Assembly: GCA_910584915.1 (NCBI GenBank)
Contig: CAJUDM010000024.1
Coordinates: forward strand, 1 to 64,000
Direction: 5' to 3'
DNA: 64,000 nt
DNA from: an uncultured Lachnospiraceae bacterium
Lineage (GTDB): Bacteria; Bacillota; Clostridia; Lachnospirales; Lachnospiraceae
This document shows positions 32,700-41,733 of the stretch, piece by piece. The translations under genes were made by a program, and so were the position numbers. The notes under the pieces are model-generated. The model was not told the DNA's origin. It did not search any database and saw only the letters and a program-made list of their open reading frames with translations. How positions within the stretch are numbered: the stretch's first letter is position 1; each line of letters opens with the position of its first letter.

Positions 32700-33662
32700 A
32701 TGACATATTGTAAAAGACGGTTTCTGGCAGGATTACTCTGCATATTTATGGTGGGATGCCTGGCTGGATGCAGGAAAAAAGAGGCGGACGAAAAAAAGCA
32801 GGATATCAATGAGATGGAAGAAATGCCCAAACTGAACGAAGAGGATATGGAGGCATTGTTCGAAGAAGAGGAAGCGGCGGGAGAGGAGAGTGAAAAAGAG
32901 GAAGGCGCCGGGAATCTGCAGATCGGAGATGTCGTAAACAGGGAAGAGATTCTGGATTATGTTGAGCAGGGGGATGAATATACAGAGGTATATGCTGTAA
33001 AAAGGGGAGAGGAGTTTGAAGTCATATTTTGCGGCGGGGAGGATGAGAGTCCGTGGTGGGGAGCCTCTTCTATGGGCGAGCACAGTAACATGCTTCTTTC
33101 TTCCAAAGTAGAGATTGTGCCGTTATCTGTTTCATCGGGAGATGAGCTGGTGGGCTTTGGCGATGCAACTACTGCAGATTTTATCGGGGTGACAGATCAA
33201 TATCTGGCAGCGCCGTTTATTATCGAGAAAGGAGCTTATGCCGGAGGAAAGACATACTGGAATGCGTGGCTTAATCCTGTTACCTGTATTGCGGGCCTGG
33301 AGAATCTGGAGAATTTAAACGGCGGGATCAATATCGCGGAAGTGGATGGCGTTTCCATAGAGGATCCGACAGTGCAGAAAAGACTGGAGCATTGTTATAC
33401 AAGCGGCGCCACCGGCAGGGAAAGCTATATAATAGTTGGGGATGAAGATATCACTGTGGGATGGTATGAACAGAATACTTTTAAGGAGGCCTCTTTTCGA
33501 CCTTCTGTGGTTATGCACACAGAAGGGGATGGCCTCTGGCCGGATACTGCGCCGACAAAGGATGGCTATACGGTCATTTCAGATGGAGAAAGCCTGAAAA
33601 ATCTGGGGGGATATGAAACGTACTGGTCATATGATTACGGATTGGTAAGGATAACAGAATAG
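32700..33662 (+). CDS. Lipoprotein of unknown function
   Basis: The N-terminus has a lysine/arginine start, a hydrophobic segment and the lipobox L-A-G-C at residue 24, so it is a membrane-anchored lipoprotein of 320 residues. An acidic linker (residues 28-75, many Glu) precedes a folded domain with Y-D-Y-G-L-V-R-I near the end. It follows kinase 2 by 45 bp with AAGGAGG, so it is likely in the same transcript and may be an external partner of the kinase sensor region. No family recognised. Confidence 0.7.
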   Translation: MTYCKRRFLAGLLCIFMVGCLAGCRKKEADEKKQDINEMEEMPKLNEEDMEALFEEEEAAGEESEKEEGAGNLQIGDVVNREEILDYVEQGDEYTEVYAVKRGEEFEVIFCGGEDESPWWGASSMGEHSNMLLSSKVEIVPLSVSSGDELVGFGDATTADFIGVTDQYLAAPFIIEKGAYAGGKTYWNAWLNPVTCIAGLENLENLNGGINIAEVDGVSIEDPTVQKRLEHCYTSGATGRESYIIVGDEDITVGWYEQNTFKEASFRPSVVMHTEGDGLWPDTAPTKDGYTVISDGESLKNLGGYETYWSYDYGLVRITE

Positions 33663-33685
33663 CGAAAGGATAAGGAAGAAAAGTG

Positions 33686-33886
33686 ATGAAAACATGTAAA
33701 AGTTTTATGGTCATTTTCGTGATGGCGGTTTTGACGATGGTGGTGCTTACGGGCTGCGGGAAAAAAGGGGAATGCGAGGACTGCGGGCAGGTCGAAAAAT
33801 TGAATGAGTTTGTAGATGGGGACGGAGACAGCCACTGGTACTGTGATGACTGCTATAAAATGGAGAAATTATTTGCGGATATTTAG
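33686..33886 (+). CDS. Small lipoprotein with a zinc-ribbon-like double CxxC motif
   Basis: This 66-residue protein has a signal segment with lipobox L-T-G-C (Cys at about 24). The remaining 42 residues contain C-E-D-C and C-D-D-C, spaced 24 residues apart, the spacing of a minimal zinc ribbon. ATG 33686 follows AAGGAAG; an adjacent GTG would add one residue. Metal binding outside the cell is inferred. It is the last gene of the apparent T7SS transcript. Confidence 0.65.
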   Translation: MKTCKSFMVIFVMAVLTMVVLTGCGKKGECEDCGQVEKLNEFVDGDGDSHWYCDDCYKMEKLFADI

Positions 33887-33966
33887 GGGGCTGAACTCAG
33901 AGAATACGGAATCGGTGTCCGCAGATTTAAGCGCTGCAGGGAAACAATAAGAGGCGGAAGATGTAC

Positions 33967-33996
33967 TTGAAAGCTGCGGGCCGAATGCTGTATTAT
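33967..33996 (+). promoter_or_regulatory. Candidate promoter of the transglutaminase-like gene
   Basis: TTGAAA, an 18-base spacer and TATTAT, 53 bp ahead of the next start codon. It separates the transglutaminase-like gene from the T7SS transcript. Confidence 0.5.
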
Positions 33997-34048
33997 AAAA
34001 CGACAGGATGTAAAAAGTTGAAAGAGATACAATGAGAGGAGAAGAGAG

Positions 34049-35008
34049 ATGAAAGGAAAAGGCAAAGAAAGATATCGGAGAGCAGCCGGCAAAGCCTTCA
34101 TGGCGTCGGTTCTCGCCGTCACCCTTTTCGCAGGGACATGTATGAGCGCTTCCGCAGGGCATTTTATCACAGATCCGGCGACAATGTGCAGCAGGTATCA
34201 GGAGGATGACGGGAGTTTCGCCGAGTTTAAGTGGGTACAGATAGATGGGTATGTAAACAGCGGCAGATGGGTGTACATCGGACCGCAGGGGTATGTGATC
34301 ACGGGAGACTGCATATCTCCCTGTCCGGTGATCCCCGGAGCGGACGGCGTTTATATGGTGGACCAGAGGGTGCGCAGCGTGACGGGAACAGCAGGGCAGC
34401 AGCCGGCATTCAGCCTGCCGAGCGCGCAGAGGGATCTCCAGTATAAGGGGCTCAGACAGGCGCTGGACATGATCCCGCTCTATCCGGATGCGTCCACCGG
34501 CTCTCCGGAGATGGATGAAAGGCTGGATCAGATATTCGCGCAGATCATCACGCCGGATATGGACACCCACGATAAACTGAAGGCGTGCTATGATTATCTG
34601 ATCGTCAATACTTTTGATCCCCGGTATGAGGAGGGGCAGGCTTCCTATGAAAATATACCTGTGACGGAAATCTACAGCACAAATTCTGACGCGGCGCTGT
34701 TATTTTATACGGGCAGCGGCGTCTGCGATAATTTTGCGGCGGCGTTTGCGGTGATGGCGTGGAAGATTGGTGTGCCGATGTATATTGTGAACGGGGATAC
34801 GAGTTCCTCCCGCGGCGGCTATACCCCGCATGCGTGGTGCCAGCTGGACGGCGCGGACGGCACGGTATATATCTTTGATCCCCATATCGACTACGGCATC
34901 GCGCTGCGCTCGGGCAAGGCTTCGTCCTACGCCCGCTTCGGGGTGCCTGCTGCGAGGGTTGCGGGGAAATATGCGGGAGTCACAAGGATCTTTGATAAGG
35001 TGAGATAG
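34049..35008 (+). CDS. Secreted transglutaminase-like (papain-fold) protein
   Basis: A 319-residue protein with a signal peptide (cleavage near S-A-S-A-G, residue 36) and no other membrane helix. The transglutaminase-like core has Cys226 in G-S-G-V-C-D-N-F-A, His261 in T-P-H-A-W-C and Asp277 in I-F-D-P-H-I-D, the expected triad order. Such domains are proteases or transamidases acting on wall or surface proteins. The 3' end runs into a 42-bp tandem repeat containing its stop codon. Confidence 0.85.
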   Translation: MKGKGKERYRRAAGKAFMASVLAVTLFAGTCMSASAGHFITDPATMCSRYQEDDGSFAEFKWVQIDGYVNSGRWVYIGPQGYVITGDCISPCPVIPGADGVYMVDQRVRSVTGTAGQQPAFSLPSAQRDLQYKGLRQALDMIPLYPDASTGSPEMDERLDQIFAQIITPDMDTHDKLKACYDYLIVNTFDPRYEEGQASYENIPVTEIYSTNSDAALLFYTGSGVCDNFAAAFAVMAWKIGVPMYIVNGDTSSSRGGYTPHAWCQLDGADGTVYIFDPHIDYGIALRSGKASSYARFGVPAARVAGKYAGVTRIFDKVR

Positions 35009-35092
35009 AATTATACGGGAGTTATGCGGATCTCTGATAAAGTGAGACAGAATTATACGGGAGTCATGCGGATCCTCTGCAAAGTAAAATGG
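34975..35092 (+). repeat. 42-bp tandem repeat across the transglutaminase stop codon
   Basis: Units at 34975-35016, 35017-35058 and a partial third from 35059 share GGGAGT, a GGATC core, then ATAA-GTGAGA and AGAATTATAC. Unit 1 carries the gene's TAG stop; the matching codon of unit 2 is CAG, so the reading frame would continue if the stop were absent. Confidence 0.8.
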
Positions 35093-35141
35093 AAGAGGAA
35101 AGCTGTGATAAAACTATATGAAAACGAAAGGAGAAACAGAT

Positions 35142-35321
35142 ATGAGAATGCCGGACAGAGAGTACAATGATACCATGCGCATGATCAAGGACTGGCGCGG
35201 TACGAAGGAGGAATTACAGGCGGTCTATGACAGGATCTATGCAAATTATGATGACGCGAAGGAGATGCTGTACAGGCTGGATAAGTATCAGTCCAAGTGG
35301 ACGATGAATCTGCATCAATGA
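35142..35321 (+). CDS. Small conserved-looking hypothetical protein
   Basis: A 59-residue charged helical protein starting at ATG 35142, eight bases after AAAGGAG; an ATG at 35118 lacks a ribosome binding site. It contains M-I-K-D-W-R-G-T-K-E-E-L and Y-D-R-I-Y-A-N-Y-D-D-A-K-E-M-L. No membrane helix, no known motif; function unknown. Confidence 0.5.
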   Translation: MRMPDREYNDTMRMIKDWRGTKEELQAVYDRIYANYDDAKEMLYRLDKYQSKWTMNLHQ

Positions 35322-35403
35322 TGTGGAATGCTTCATTTCCGCGAAGGCGGTCAAAAATGCCCATATCATGATTGAGAATTTTTTACGCCTGCTCAAATTA
35401 TAA

Positions 35404-35440
35404 GGACAGTTCGCAAGACGGACTGTCCGTTGTTTTGTTT
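35404..35440 (+). terminator. Rho-independent terminator
   Basis: GGACAGT pairs with ACTGTCC (seven pairs) over an 11-base loop, followed by a T-rich stretch (GTTGTTTTGTTT). It ends the transcript upstream of tex. The remaining gap to 35649 holds no gene; a weak TATGAT -10 sits near 35474. Confidence 0.6.
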
Positions 35441-35649
35441 GAATTTAAAGTGGAAAAAACACCGGAATCGTGATATGATATCCGATGGGCAGCAGACGGT
35501 GCCGCTTTTTGGTTATCGGCAGTATACCGACAAAACTATTATTAATAAAATATTGACTGATGAGATGCAGCTGTGGGAATGAGGCAGAGTGCGTGTGAAA
35601 TCAGCGGTATGAGAAATTTTACAGAATGGAAAAAGGATATGGTCATACT

Positions 35650-37818
35650 ATGGATATCAATGCAAAGATCGCAAAGGAACTACAGGTACAGAAATGGCAG
35701 GTGGAGGCGGCAGTAGGCCTGATCGACGAGGGCAACACGATCCCGTTCATCTCCCGTTATAGAAAGGAAGCCACAGGCTCTTTGAACGATGAAGAACTCC
35801 GCAGCTTATACGAACGGTTAAACTACTTGCGGGCGCTGGAGGAGAAAAAGCAGCAGGTGCTTGGCAGCATCGAGGAACAGGGGATGCTGACAAAGGAGCT
35901 GAGAGAGAGGATCCTCGCGGCGGAGACGCAGGTGCTGGTGGATGATCTCTACCGCCCCTACAGGCCGAAGCGCAAGACAAGGGCGAGCGTGGCAAAGGAA
36001 AAGGGCCTGGAGCCCCTTGCCCTCTATATCAAATTGCAGAGCGCGAAAGTGCCGGTGGAAAAAGAGGCGGAAAAGTATGTCGATGAGGAAAAGGGTGTTG
36101 CTTCAGTACAGGAAGCCCTGCAGGGGGCAAAGGATATTCTGGCAGAGGCGGTCTCTGACGAGGCTGACTACAGGACTTTCATCAGGAACCTGACGATGCG
36201 GGAGGGAAGCCTTGTCAGTGAGGCGAAGGACGCTTCCGTCCAGAGTGTCTATGAGATGTACTACGCCTACGAAGAGCCCCTGAAAAAGGCGGCGGGGCAC
36301 AGGATACTTGCGCTGAACAGAGGGGAGAAGGAGAAGATCCTGACCGTAAAGGTGCAGGCACCGGAGGAGGAGATCATCCGGTATCTGGAAAAGATGACCA
36401 TATTGGTCAATAACGAATATACGACGCCCCTCTTAAAGGAGGTCGCCGAGGACAGCTATCACCGCCTGATTGGACCTGCGATCGAGCGGGAGATCAGGAA
36501 TGAACTGACAGAAAGGGCGGAGGACGGCGCCATCAATGTATTTGGCAAAAATCTGGAACAGCTTCTGATGCAGCCGCCGATCGCCGGAAAGGTGGTGCTC
36601 GGATGGGACCCGGCGTTCCGGACCGGATGCAAGCTGGCGGTCGTGGATGAGACGGGAAAGGTGCTGGATACAAAGGTCATCTACCCCACACCGCCCCAGA
36701 ATAAGGTGGCGGAGAGCAAGGCGGAGCTGAAAAAGCTGATCAGAAAATACAATATATCTCTGATCTCCGTGGGAAACGGCACGGCGTCGAGAGAGTCGGA
36801 ACAGATCATTGTGGATCTATTGAAGGAACTGAACGTGCCGGTGCAGTATGTGATCGTCAACGAGGCGGGGGCTTCGGTGTATTCCGCCAGCAAGCTTGCC
36901 ACGGAGGAATTCCCGGAGTTTGATGTGGGGCAGAGGAGCGCGGCGTCCATCGCAAGGCGCCTGCAGGACCCGCTGGCGGAACTGGTAAAGATCGAGCCGA
37001 AGTCCATCGGCGTCGGGCAGTATCAGCACGACATGAACCAGAAAAAACTGGGGGAGGCGCTTACCGGCGTGGTGGAGTCCGCGGTAAATAAGGTGGGCGT
37101 TGACTTGAATACGGCGTCCGCGCCGCTGCTTGAGTATATTTCGGGCATTTCAAAGACACTGGCAAAAAACATCGTGGCGTACCGGGAGGAGAACGGCAGG
37201 TTTGTCTCCCGAAAACAGCTGTTGAAGGTGGCAAAGCTCGGTCCGAAAGCTTTTGAGCAGTGCGCAGGATTTATGCGGATCGCGGACGGGGAAAACCCGT
37301 TGGATGCCACCAGCGTGCACCCCGAGTCCTACGAGGCGGCGGAGAAACTGATGGAGAGGCTGGGACTGACGATGGAGGATGTGCGCAGGCTCCAGAAGGA
37401 GGCAAAGGCGGGCGGCAAAAAAGCCGGGAGCCTTTCCGGTAAGATCAAAGATAAGAAGAAACTGGCGGAGGAACTCGGCGTCGGCGAACTGACGCTTGCG
37501 GATATCATAAAAGAACTGGAAAAGCCCGCGAGAGATCCGAGGGAGGACATGCCGGCGCCGATCCTGCGCAGCGATGTGCTGGATCTGGAGGATCTGAAAC
37601 CGGACATGGTACTCAAGGGGACCGTGCGCAATATCGTGGACTTCGGCGCCTTTGTGGATATCGGCGTCCACCAGGACGGGCTGGTGCATATCTCCCGGAT
37701 GTCGGACCGGTATATCAAACACCCGCTGGAGGTAGTCAGCGTGGGAGATATTGTGGATGTAAAGGTGATATCCGTGGATGTGGCGAAGAAGAGGATCGCG
37801 TTGACGATGAAGATCTGA
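35650..37818 (+). CDS. tex: Tex-family RNA-binding transcription accessory protein
   Basis: A 722-residue cytoplasmic protein with the Tex domain order. A helical N-terminus has D-E-G-N-T-I-P-F-I-S-R-Y-R-K-E, followed by a YqgF/RNase H-like domain (L-G-W-D-P-A-F-R-T-G-C-K, about 320). Helix-hairpin-helix repeats come next (near 495, I-S-G-I-S-K-T-L-A), and a C-terminal S1 RNA-binding domain (G-A-F-V-D-I-G-V-H-Q-D-G-L-V-H-I-S) ends it. Tex affects transcription and RNA turnover. ATG 35650 (M-D-I-N-A-K) matches the usual family start and has AAAGGA upstream; ATG 35626 lacks a ribosome binding site. Confidence 0.95.
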   Translation: MDINAKIAKELQVQKWQVEAAVGLIDEGNTIPFISRYRKEATGSLNDEELRSLYERLNYLRALEEKKQQVLGSIEEQGMLTKELRERILAAETQVLVDDLYRPYRPKRKTRASVAKEKGLEPLALYIKLQSAKVPVEKEAEKYVDEEKGVASVQEALQGAKDILAEAVSDEADYRTFIRNLTMREGSLVSEAKDASVQSVYEMYYAYEEPLKKAAGHRILALNRGEKEKILTVKVQAPEEEIIRYLEKMTILVNNEYTTPLLKEVAEDSYHRLIGPAIEREIRNELTERAEDGAINVFGKNLEQLLMQPPIAGKVVLGWDPAFRTGCKLAVVDETGKVLDTKVIYPTPPQNKVAESKAELKKLIRKYNISLISVGNGTASRESEQIIVDLLKELNVPVQYVIVNEAGASVYSASKLATEEFPEFDVGQRSAASIARRLQDPLAELVKIEPKSIGVGQYQHDMNQKKLGEALTGVVESAVNKVGVDLNTASAPLLEYISGISKTLAKNIVAYREENGRFVSRKQLLKVAKLGPKAFEQCAGFMRIADGENPLDATSVHPESYEAAEKLMERLGLTMEDVRRLQKEAKAGGKKAGSLSGKIKDKKKLAEELGVGELTLADIIKELEKPARDPREDMPAPILRSDVLDLEDLKPDMVLKGTVRNIVDFGAFVDIGVHQDGLVHISRMSDRYIKHPLEVVSVGDIVDVKVISVDVAKKRIALTMKI

Positions 37819-37922
37819 GCGGCAAAATATGAAAATTTTCTGATCGATGCCGAACAAATAAAAAACAATGGGAAAATCATGATAAAATACTGTGAAATAC
37901 GAGGGATTGACAGAAAAAACAC

Positions 37923-37951
37923 TGGTATTTAAGAAAAAACTATGCTATAAT
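37923..37951 (+). promoter_or_regulatory. Extended -10 promoter of the tig leader
   Basis: TGC-TATAAT (extended -10) with TGGTAT 17 bases upstream. A TTGACA at 37907-37912 with a 17-base spacer to TAAGAA could be a second start. The transcript would carry a leader of about 195 bases before tig. Confidence 0.6.
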
Positions 37952-37991
37952 TGCAAAATGACTGTGTATACAGGCAGTAATACCATGAACT

Positions 37992-38110
37992 CTGCGGTGC
38001 GCAGTTTGAGGAAGCCGGGCGCAGTAAACGGAAGTCCGGCCTGCATCCTGCAGAGAGCAGGATTAAGACGGGATGGTCATGCAACAGTGCGGCGAAAAGC
38101 CGGCTGTTGC
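37992..38110 (+). ncRNA. Multi-hairpin 5' leader of tig (candidate cis-regulatory RNA)
   Basis: Four hairpins follow each other: CTGCG/CGCAG (37992-38004), GCCGG/CCGGC (38014-38040), ATCCTGC/GCAGGAT (38045-38063) and GCAACAG-TG-CGGC / GCCG-G-CTGTTGC (38081-38110, GAAAA loop). No T-run follows, so it is not a terminator. I do not match it to a known riboswitch. Confidence 0.5.
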
Positions 38111-38152
38111 CGTTGTAAGCAGTGAGAATATGAAAAACAGGAGAGTAAGAGG

Positions 38153-39475
38153 ATGAGTTTACAGGTCGAGAAACTGGAAAAGGGTATGGCAAAGCTGACC
38201 ATCGAGGTATCAGCGGAAGAGTTTGATAAGGCTGTGGATACGGTCTATAAGAAACAGAGAGGCAGAATTCAGATTCCGGGTTTCAGAAAAGGGAAAGCAC
38301 CCCGGAAGATGATTGAGAATATGTATGGCGAGGGGATTTTCTTTGAGGATGCGGCGAACGAGCTGATCCCCGGCGCCTATGAGAAGGCTTATGACGAGTG
38401 CGGGGAGGAGATCACTTCCTCTCCCGAGATCGATGTTGTGCAGATCGAGCATGGAAAACCGTTTATCTTCACAGCGGTGGTGGCGTTAAAGCCGGAGGTG
38501 AAGTTAGGTGAATACAAGGGTGTTGCGATCGACAGGGTTTCCGCGGATGTGACGGAGGCGGAGGTCGATGCGGAGATCGAGAAAGAGAGAGACAACAGCG
38601 CGAGGATGGTTTCCGTGGAAGATCGGGCTGTACAGGACGGCGATATGACAGAACTGGATTTTGAAGGTTTTGTGGACGGCGAGGCGTTCGAGGGAGGCAA
38701 GGGTGAGAACTATCCGCTGACCATCGGTTCCGGTGCGTTTATCCCGGGGTTTGAGGAACAGCTTATCGGCGCAGAGTTAAATAAGGAAGTGGAAGTGAAG
38801 GTGACATTCCCGGAGGATTACAATGCGGAGCACCTTGCGGGGAAAGACGCCGTATTCAAATGTACCGTAAAAGAGATCAAGGTGAAGGAACTGCCGGAGT
38901 TGGACGATGAGTTTGCGGCGGAGGTTTCCGAGTACGATACGCTGGAGGAATATAAGGCGAATGTCAGAAAGGGCCTGGAGGAGAAGAAGGAAAAACAGGC
39001 GAAGGACGAGAAGGAAGATGCGGCGATGGCGGCTGTCGTGGAGAATGCCGAGATGGAGATTCCAGACGCGATGCTTATGACAGAACAACGCCAGATGTTG
39101 GATCAGTTCGCTCAGCGGATCTCGATGCAGGGAATGCAGTTTGAACAGTATATGCAGATGACAGGCGCGACCAGAGAGGCGATGCTGGAGCAGTTAAAGC
39201 CTCAGGCGGAGAGAAAGATCAAATCCAGGCTCTGCATGGAAGCGGTTGCCGCGGCGGAGAATATCACAGCTTCCGAGGAAGAGTATGAGGAAGAGATGAA
39301 GGTGATGGCGGACGCCTACCAGATCGAAGTGGACAAGGTGAAGGAGATGATGGGTGAGAAGGAGAAGAAATCCATCATGGCTGATATCGCGGTCCGCAAG
39401 GCTGTCGAGTTTGTCGCAGAAAATGCGGTGATGAAAGAAAAAGAAGAAAAAACAGAGGAAAAAACAGAAGAGTAA
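38153..39475 (+). CDS. tig: Trigger factor (ribosome-associated chaperone, PPIase)
   Basis: A 440-residue protein that binds nascent chains at the ribosome exit. The N-terminal ribosome-binding loop is G-F-R-K-G-K-A-P-R-K (residues 43-52). An FKBP-type PPIase domain spans about 150-240 (D-F-E-G-F-V-D-G-E-A-F), followed by the helical C-terminal arms. The C-terminus is a Glu/Lys run. It heads the tig-clpP-clpX set, a common arrangement that links folding and degradation. Confidence 0.97.
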   Translation: MSLQVEKLEKGMAKLTIEVSAEEFDKAVDTVYKKQRGRIQIPGFRKGKAPRKMIENMYGEGIFFEDAANELIPGAYEKAYDECGEEITSSPEIDVVQIEHGKPFIFTAVVALKPEVKLGEYKGVAIDRVSADVTEAEVDAEIEKERDNSARMVSVEDRAVQDGDMTELDFEGFVDGEAFEGGKGENYPLTIGSGAFIPGFEEQLIGAELNKEVEVKVTFPEDYNAEHLAGKDAVFKCTVKEIKVKELPELDDEFAAEVSEYDTLEEYKANVRKGLEEKKEKQAKDEKEDAAMAAVVENAEMEIPDAMLMTEQRQMLDQFAQRISMQGMQFEQYMQMTGATREAMLEQLKPQAERKIKSRLCMEAVAAAENITASEEEYEEEMKVMADAYQIEVDKVKEMMGEKEKKSIMADIAVRKAVEFVAENAVMKEKEEKTEEKTEE

Positions 39476-39491
39476 ACTGAATAAAGGACAG

Positions 39492-39539
39492 ACCAATGCT
39501 ATAAAATTTGAGTGACCGGATTTTATAGCATTGGTTTTG
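39492..39539 (+). terminator. Terminator with a perfect 16-bp stem between tig and clpP
   Basis: ACCAATGCTATAAAAT (39492-39507) pairs perfectly with ATTTTATAGCATTGGT (39520-39535) over a 12-base loop, followed by TTTG. The T-run is short, so partial read-through into clpP is likely. Confidence 0.7.
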
Positions 39540-39602
39540 TCAGGAGAAATATTAAAAAAGGTTGAAGTTTTTCTAAAAAAACTGAGAAGGAAGGAAAGGA
39601 CT

Positions 39603-40217
39603 ATGATAAAAAATTATTTGACGCCATATGTTATCGAGCAGACAAATCAGGGCGAGCGCTCTTACGATATTTATTCCCGTCTTTTGGCGGAGAGGATCAT
39701 CTTTCTGGTGGGTGAGGTGGATGATTCCATGGCGGCATCCATCACAGCACAGCTTCTGTATCTGGAGGCGATGGATACGGAGAAGGATATCCAGATCTAC
39801 ATCAACTCTCCGGGCGGTTCCGTGTCAGCGGGACTTGCGATCTATGATACGATGCAGTATATCAAGTGCGATGTGTCCACCAACTGTATCGGGCTTGCGG
39901 CGAGCATGGGCTCCTTCCTTCTGGCGGGCGGCACAAAGGGCAAACGTTTCGCCCTGCCCAACGCGGAAGTGATGATCCATCAGGTTCTGGGGGGCGCCCA
40001 GGGGCAGGCTACGGACGTGGAGATCACCACAAAGCATCTGCTACGGACAAAGGAGAAATTAAACAGGATGCTGGCGGAAAATACCGGCAGGGATTATGAG
40101 GTGATCTGTGCGGCTACTGAGCGCGATAACTGGATGAGTGCTCAGGAGGCGATGGAATTTGGTATTATCGATAAAGTCATGACGATCCGCGAGAAGGATG
40201 AGGAGAAAAAGGATTAA
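39603..40217 (+). CDS. clpP: ATP-dependent Clp protease proteolytic subunit
   Basis: A 204-residue serine protease subunit. The catalytic triad is visible: Ser101 in A-A-S-M-G-S, His126 in M-I-H-Q-V-L-G-G, and Asp175 in E-R-D-N-W-M. ClpP forms the 14-mer chamber fed by ClpX, encoded next. ATG 39603 follows AGGAAAGGA; the longer frame upstream enters the terminator region and is not used. Confidence 0.98.
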   Translation: MIKNYLTPYVIEQTNQGERSYDIYSRLLAERIIFLVGEVDDSMAASITAQLLYLEAMDTEKDIQIYINSPGGSVSAGLAIYDTMQYIKCDVSTNCIGLAASMGSFLLAGGTKGKRFALPNAEVMIHQVLGGAQGQATDVEITTKHLLRTKEKLNRMLAENTGRDYEVICAATERDNWMSAQEAMEFGIIDKVMTIREKDEEKKD

Positions 40218-40255
40218 ATAAAGATCCGGATGAGCGGGAAAGGAACCAGAAATAA

Positions 40256-41518
40256 ATGGCAGGAAAAAATAGTGATAACAGGATAAGGTGTTCCTTCTGT
40301 GGAAAGACCCAGGATCAGGTGAGAAAGCTGATCGCGGGGCCTAACGGCATTTATATCTGCGACGAGTGCGTGGATATCTGTGCTGACATTATTGAAGAGG
40401 AGTATGAGGAAGAGCCGGCTTCGGAGGAGATGGAGATCAACCTCTTAAAGCCGGTGGAGATCAAGGAATTTCTGGACGACTATGTGATCGGCCAGGAGGA
40501 GGCGAAGAAGGTACTTGCTGTCTCGGTGTATAATCATTACAAACGCGTTCTGGCAGAGCAGGGGCCGGAGGATGTGGAACTGCAGAAGAGCAATATCATC
40601 ATTGTGGGACCTACCGGATCGGGAAAGACTTACCTGGCGCAGACATTGGCGAAGATCATCAATGTTCCCTTTGCGATCGCCGACGCAACAACGCTGACGG
40701 AGGCAGGTTATGTGGGCGAGGATGTGGAGAACATCCTGTTGAAGCTGATCCAGGCGGCGGACTACGATGTGGAGCGGGCGCAGTACGGCATCATCTATAT
40801 CGATGAGATCGACAAGATCACGAAGAAGGGTGAGAACGTTTCGATCACAAGAGATGTGTCCGGCGAGGGGGTTCAGCAGGCACTTTTAAAGATCATCGAG
40901 GGAACGGAGGCGAGCGTACCGCCGCAAGGGGGCAGGAAGCATCCCCATCAGGAGCTGATCCAGATCGATACGACAAATATTTTGTTTATCTGCGGCGGCG
41001 CCTTCGACGGGCTTGAAAAGATCATAGAGACCAGGCTGGACCGCAAGTCTATCGGTTTCGGGGCGGAAGTGTCCGGCAAGAAAAATATTTACGGAAAAGA
41101 TTCCCTTCTGAAAGAGGCGGCGCCTCAGGACCTGGTGAAATTCGGGCTGATCCCGGAGTTTATCGGACGTATGCCGATCAATGTGGCGCTCGAAGGGCTG
41201 GATGAGGAGGCGCTGATCCGTATCCTGAAGGAGCCGAAAAATGCGCTGGTCAAGCAGTATCAGAGGCTTTTTGACCTGGACGATGTGAAGCTGAGCTTTG
41301 AGGAGGATGCGGTGGAGACAATCGCGAAGATGGCGATGGAGAGAAAGACCGGCGCAAGGGGACTTCGCTCCATCATGGAAAAAGCGATGATGGATGTGAT
41401 GTACGAAATCCCTTCCGATGAGACGATCGAGGAGTGTATCATCACAAAGAGTGCCGTGGAAGGCAAGAGCGGACCGTTAGTGATCCACAGGGGAGAGAGG
41501 CTGCGGGAGGCAAACTAG
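40256..41518 (+). CDS. clpX: ATP-dependent Clp protease ATP-binding subunit ClpX
   Basis: A 420-residue AAA+ unfoldase. The N-terminal zinc-binding domain has C-S-F-C-G-K and C-D-E-C (residues 11-38), Walker A G-P-T-G-S-G-K-T near 120, Walker [10 protein letters not shown] near 183, and sensor-2 G-A-R-G-L-R near 364. It partners ClpP 38 bp upstream. In many Clostridia lon follows clpX; here engB follows instead, after a terminator. Confidence 0.98.
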   Translation: MAGKNSDNRIRCSFCGKTQDQVRKLIAGPNGIYICDECVDICADIIEEEYEEEPASEEMEINLLKPVEIKEFLDDYVIGQEEAKKVLAVSVYNHYKRVLAEQGPEDVELQKSNIIIVGPTGSGKTYLAQTLAKIINVPFAIADATTLTEAGYVGEDVENILLKLIQAADYDVERAQYGIIYIDEIDKITKKGENVSITRDVSGEGVQQALLKIIEGTEASVPPQGGRKHPHQELIQIDTTNILFICGGAFDGLEKIIETRLDRKSIGFGAEVSGKKNIYGKDSLLKEAAPQDLVKFGLIPEFIGRMPINVALEGLDEEALIRILKEPKNALVKQYQRLFDLDDVKLSFEEDAVETIAKMAMERKTGARGLRSIMEKAMMDVMYEIPSDETIEECIITKSAVEGKSGPLVIHRGERLREAN

Positions 41519-41695
41519 AGAGCGCTGGCCTCAGGAAAATGAGGAGCGGCTGAAGCGTAATTTTGGCGGTACGGCAGTTTTCGGTGTGATTGGCCTGCAT
41601 CGATACAGTCTGTGACGGTGTGATCCGGATCGATACAGGCGGCAGGGTATGGCGGCAGCGGTTTCCGATACGGGTGGCAAAAGAAAATATAAAAA

Positions 41696-41733
41696 AGGGG
41701 GCGGTCAGAAAGTGGTTCGCCCTCTTATTTTTT
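41696..41733 (+). terminator. Rho-independent terminator after clpX
   Basis: AGGGGGCG pairs with CGCCCTCT (one G-T wobble) over a 14-base loop, followed by TATTTTTT. The rest of the 331-bp gap to engB shows no convincing gene; a weak TTTGCG/TAATAA promoter lies near 41770. Confidence 0.65.

Noticed and set aside
34975..35092. CRISPR-like repeats
   Set aside because: The 42-bp units are directly adjacent with no spacers and overlap coding sequence.
37892..38125. A short frame in the tig leader
   Set aside because: It contains the promoter and the leader hairpins and has no ribosome binding site.
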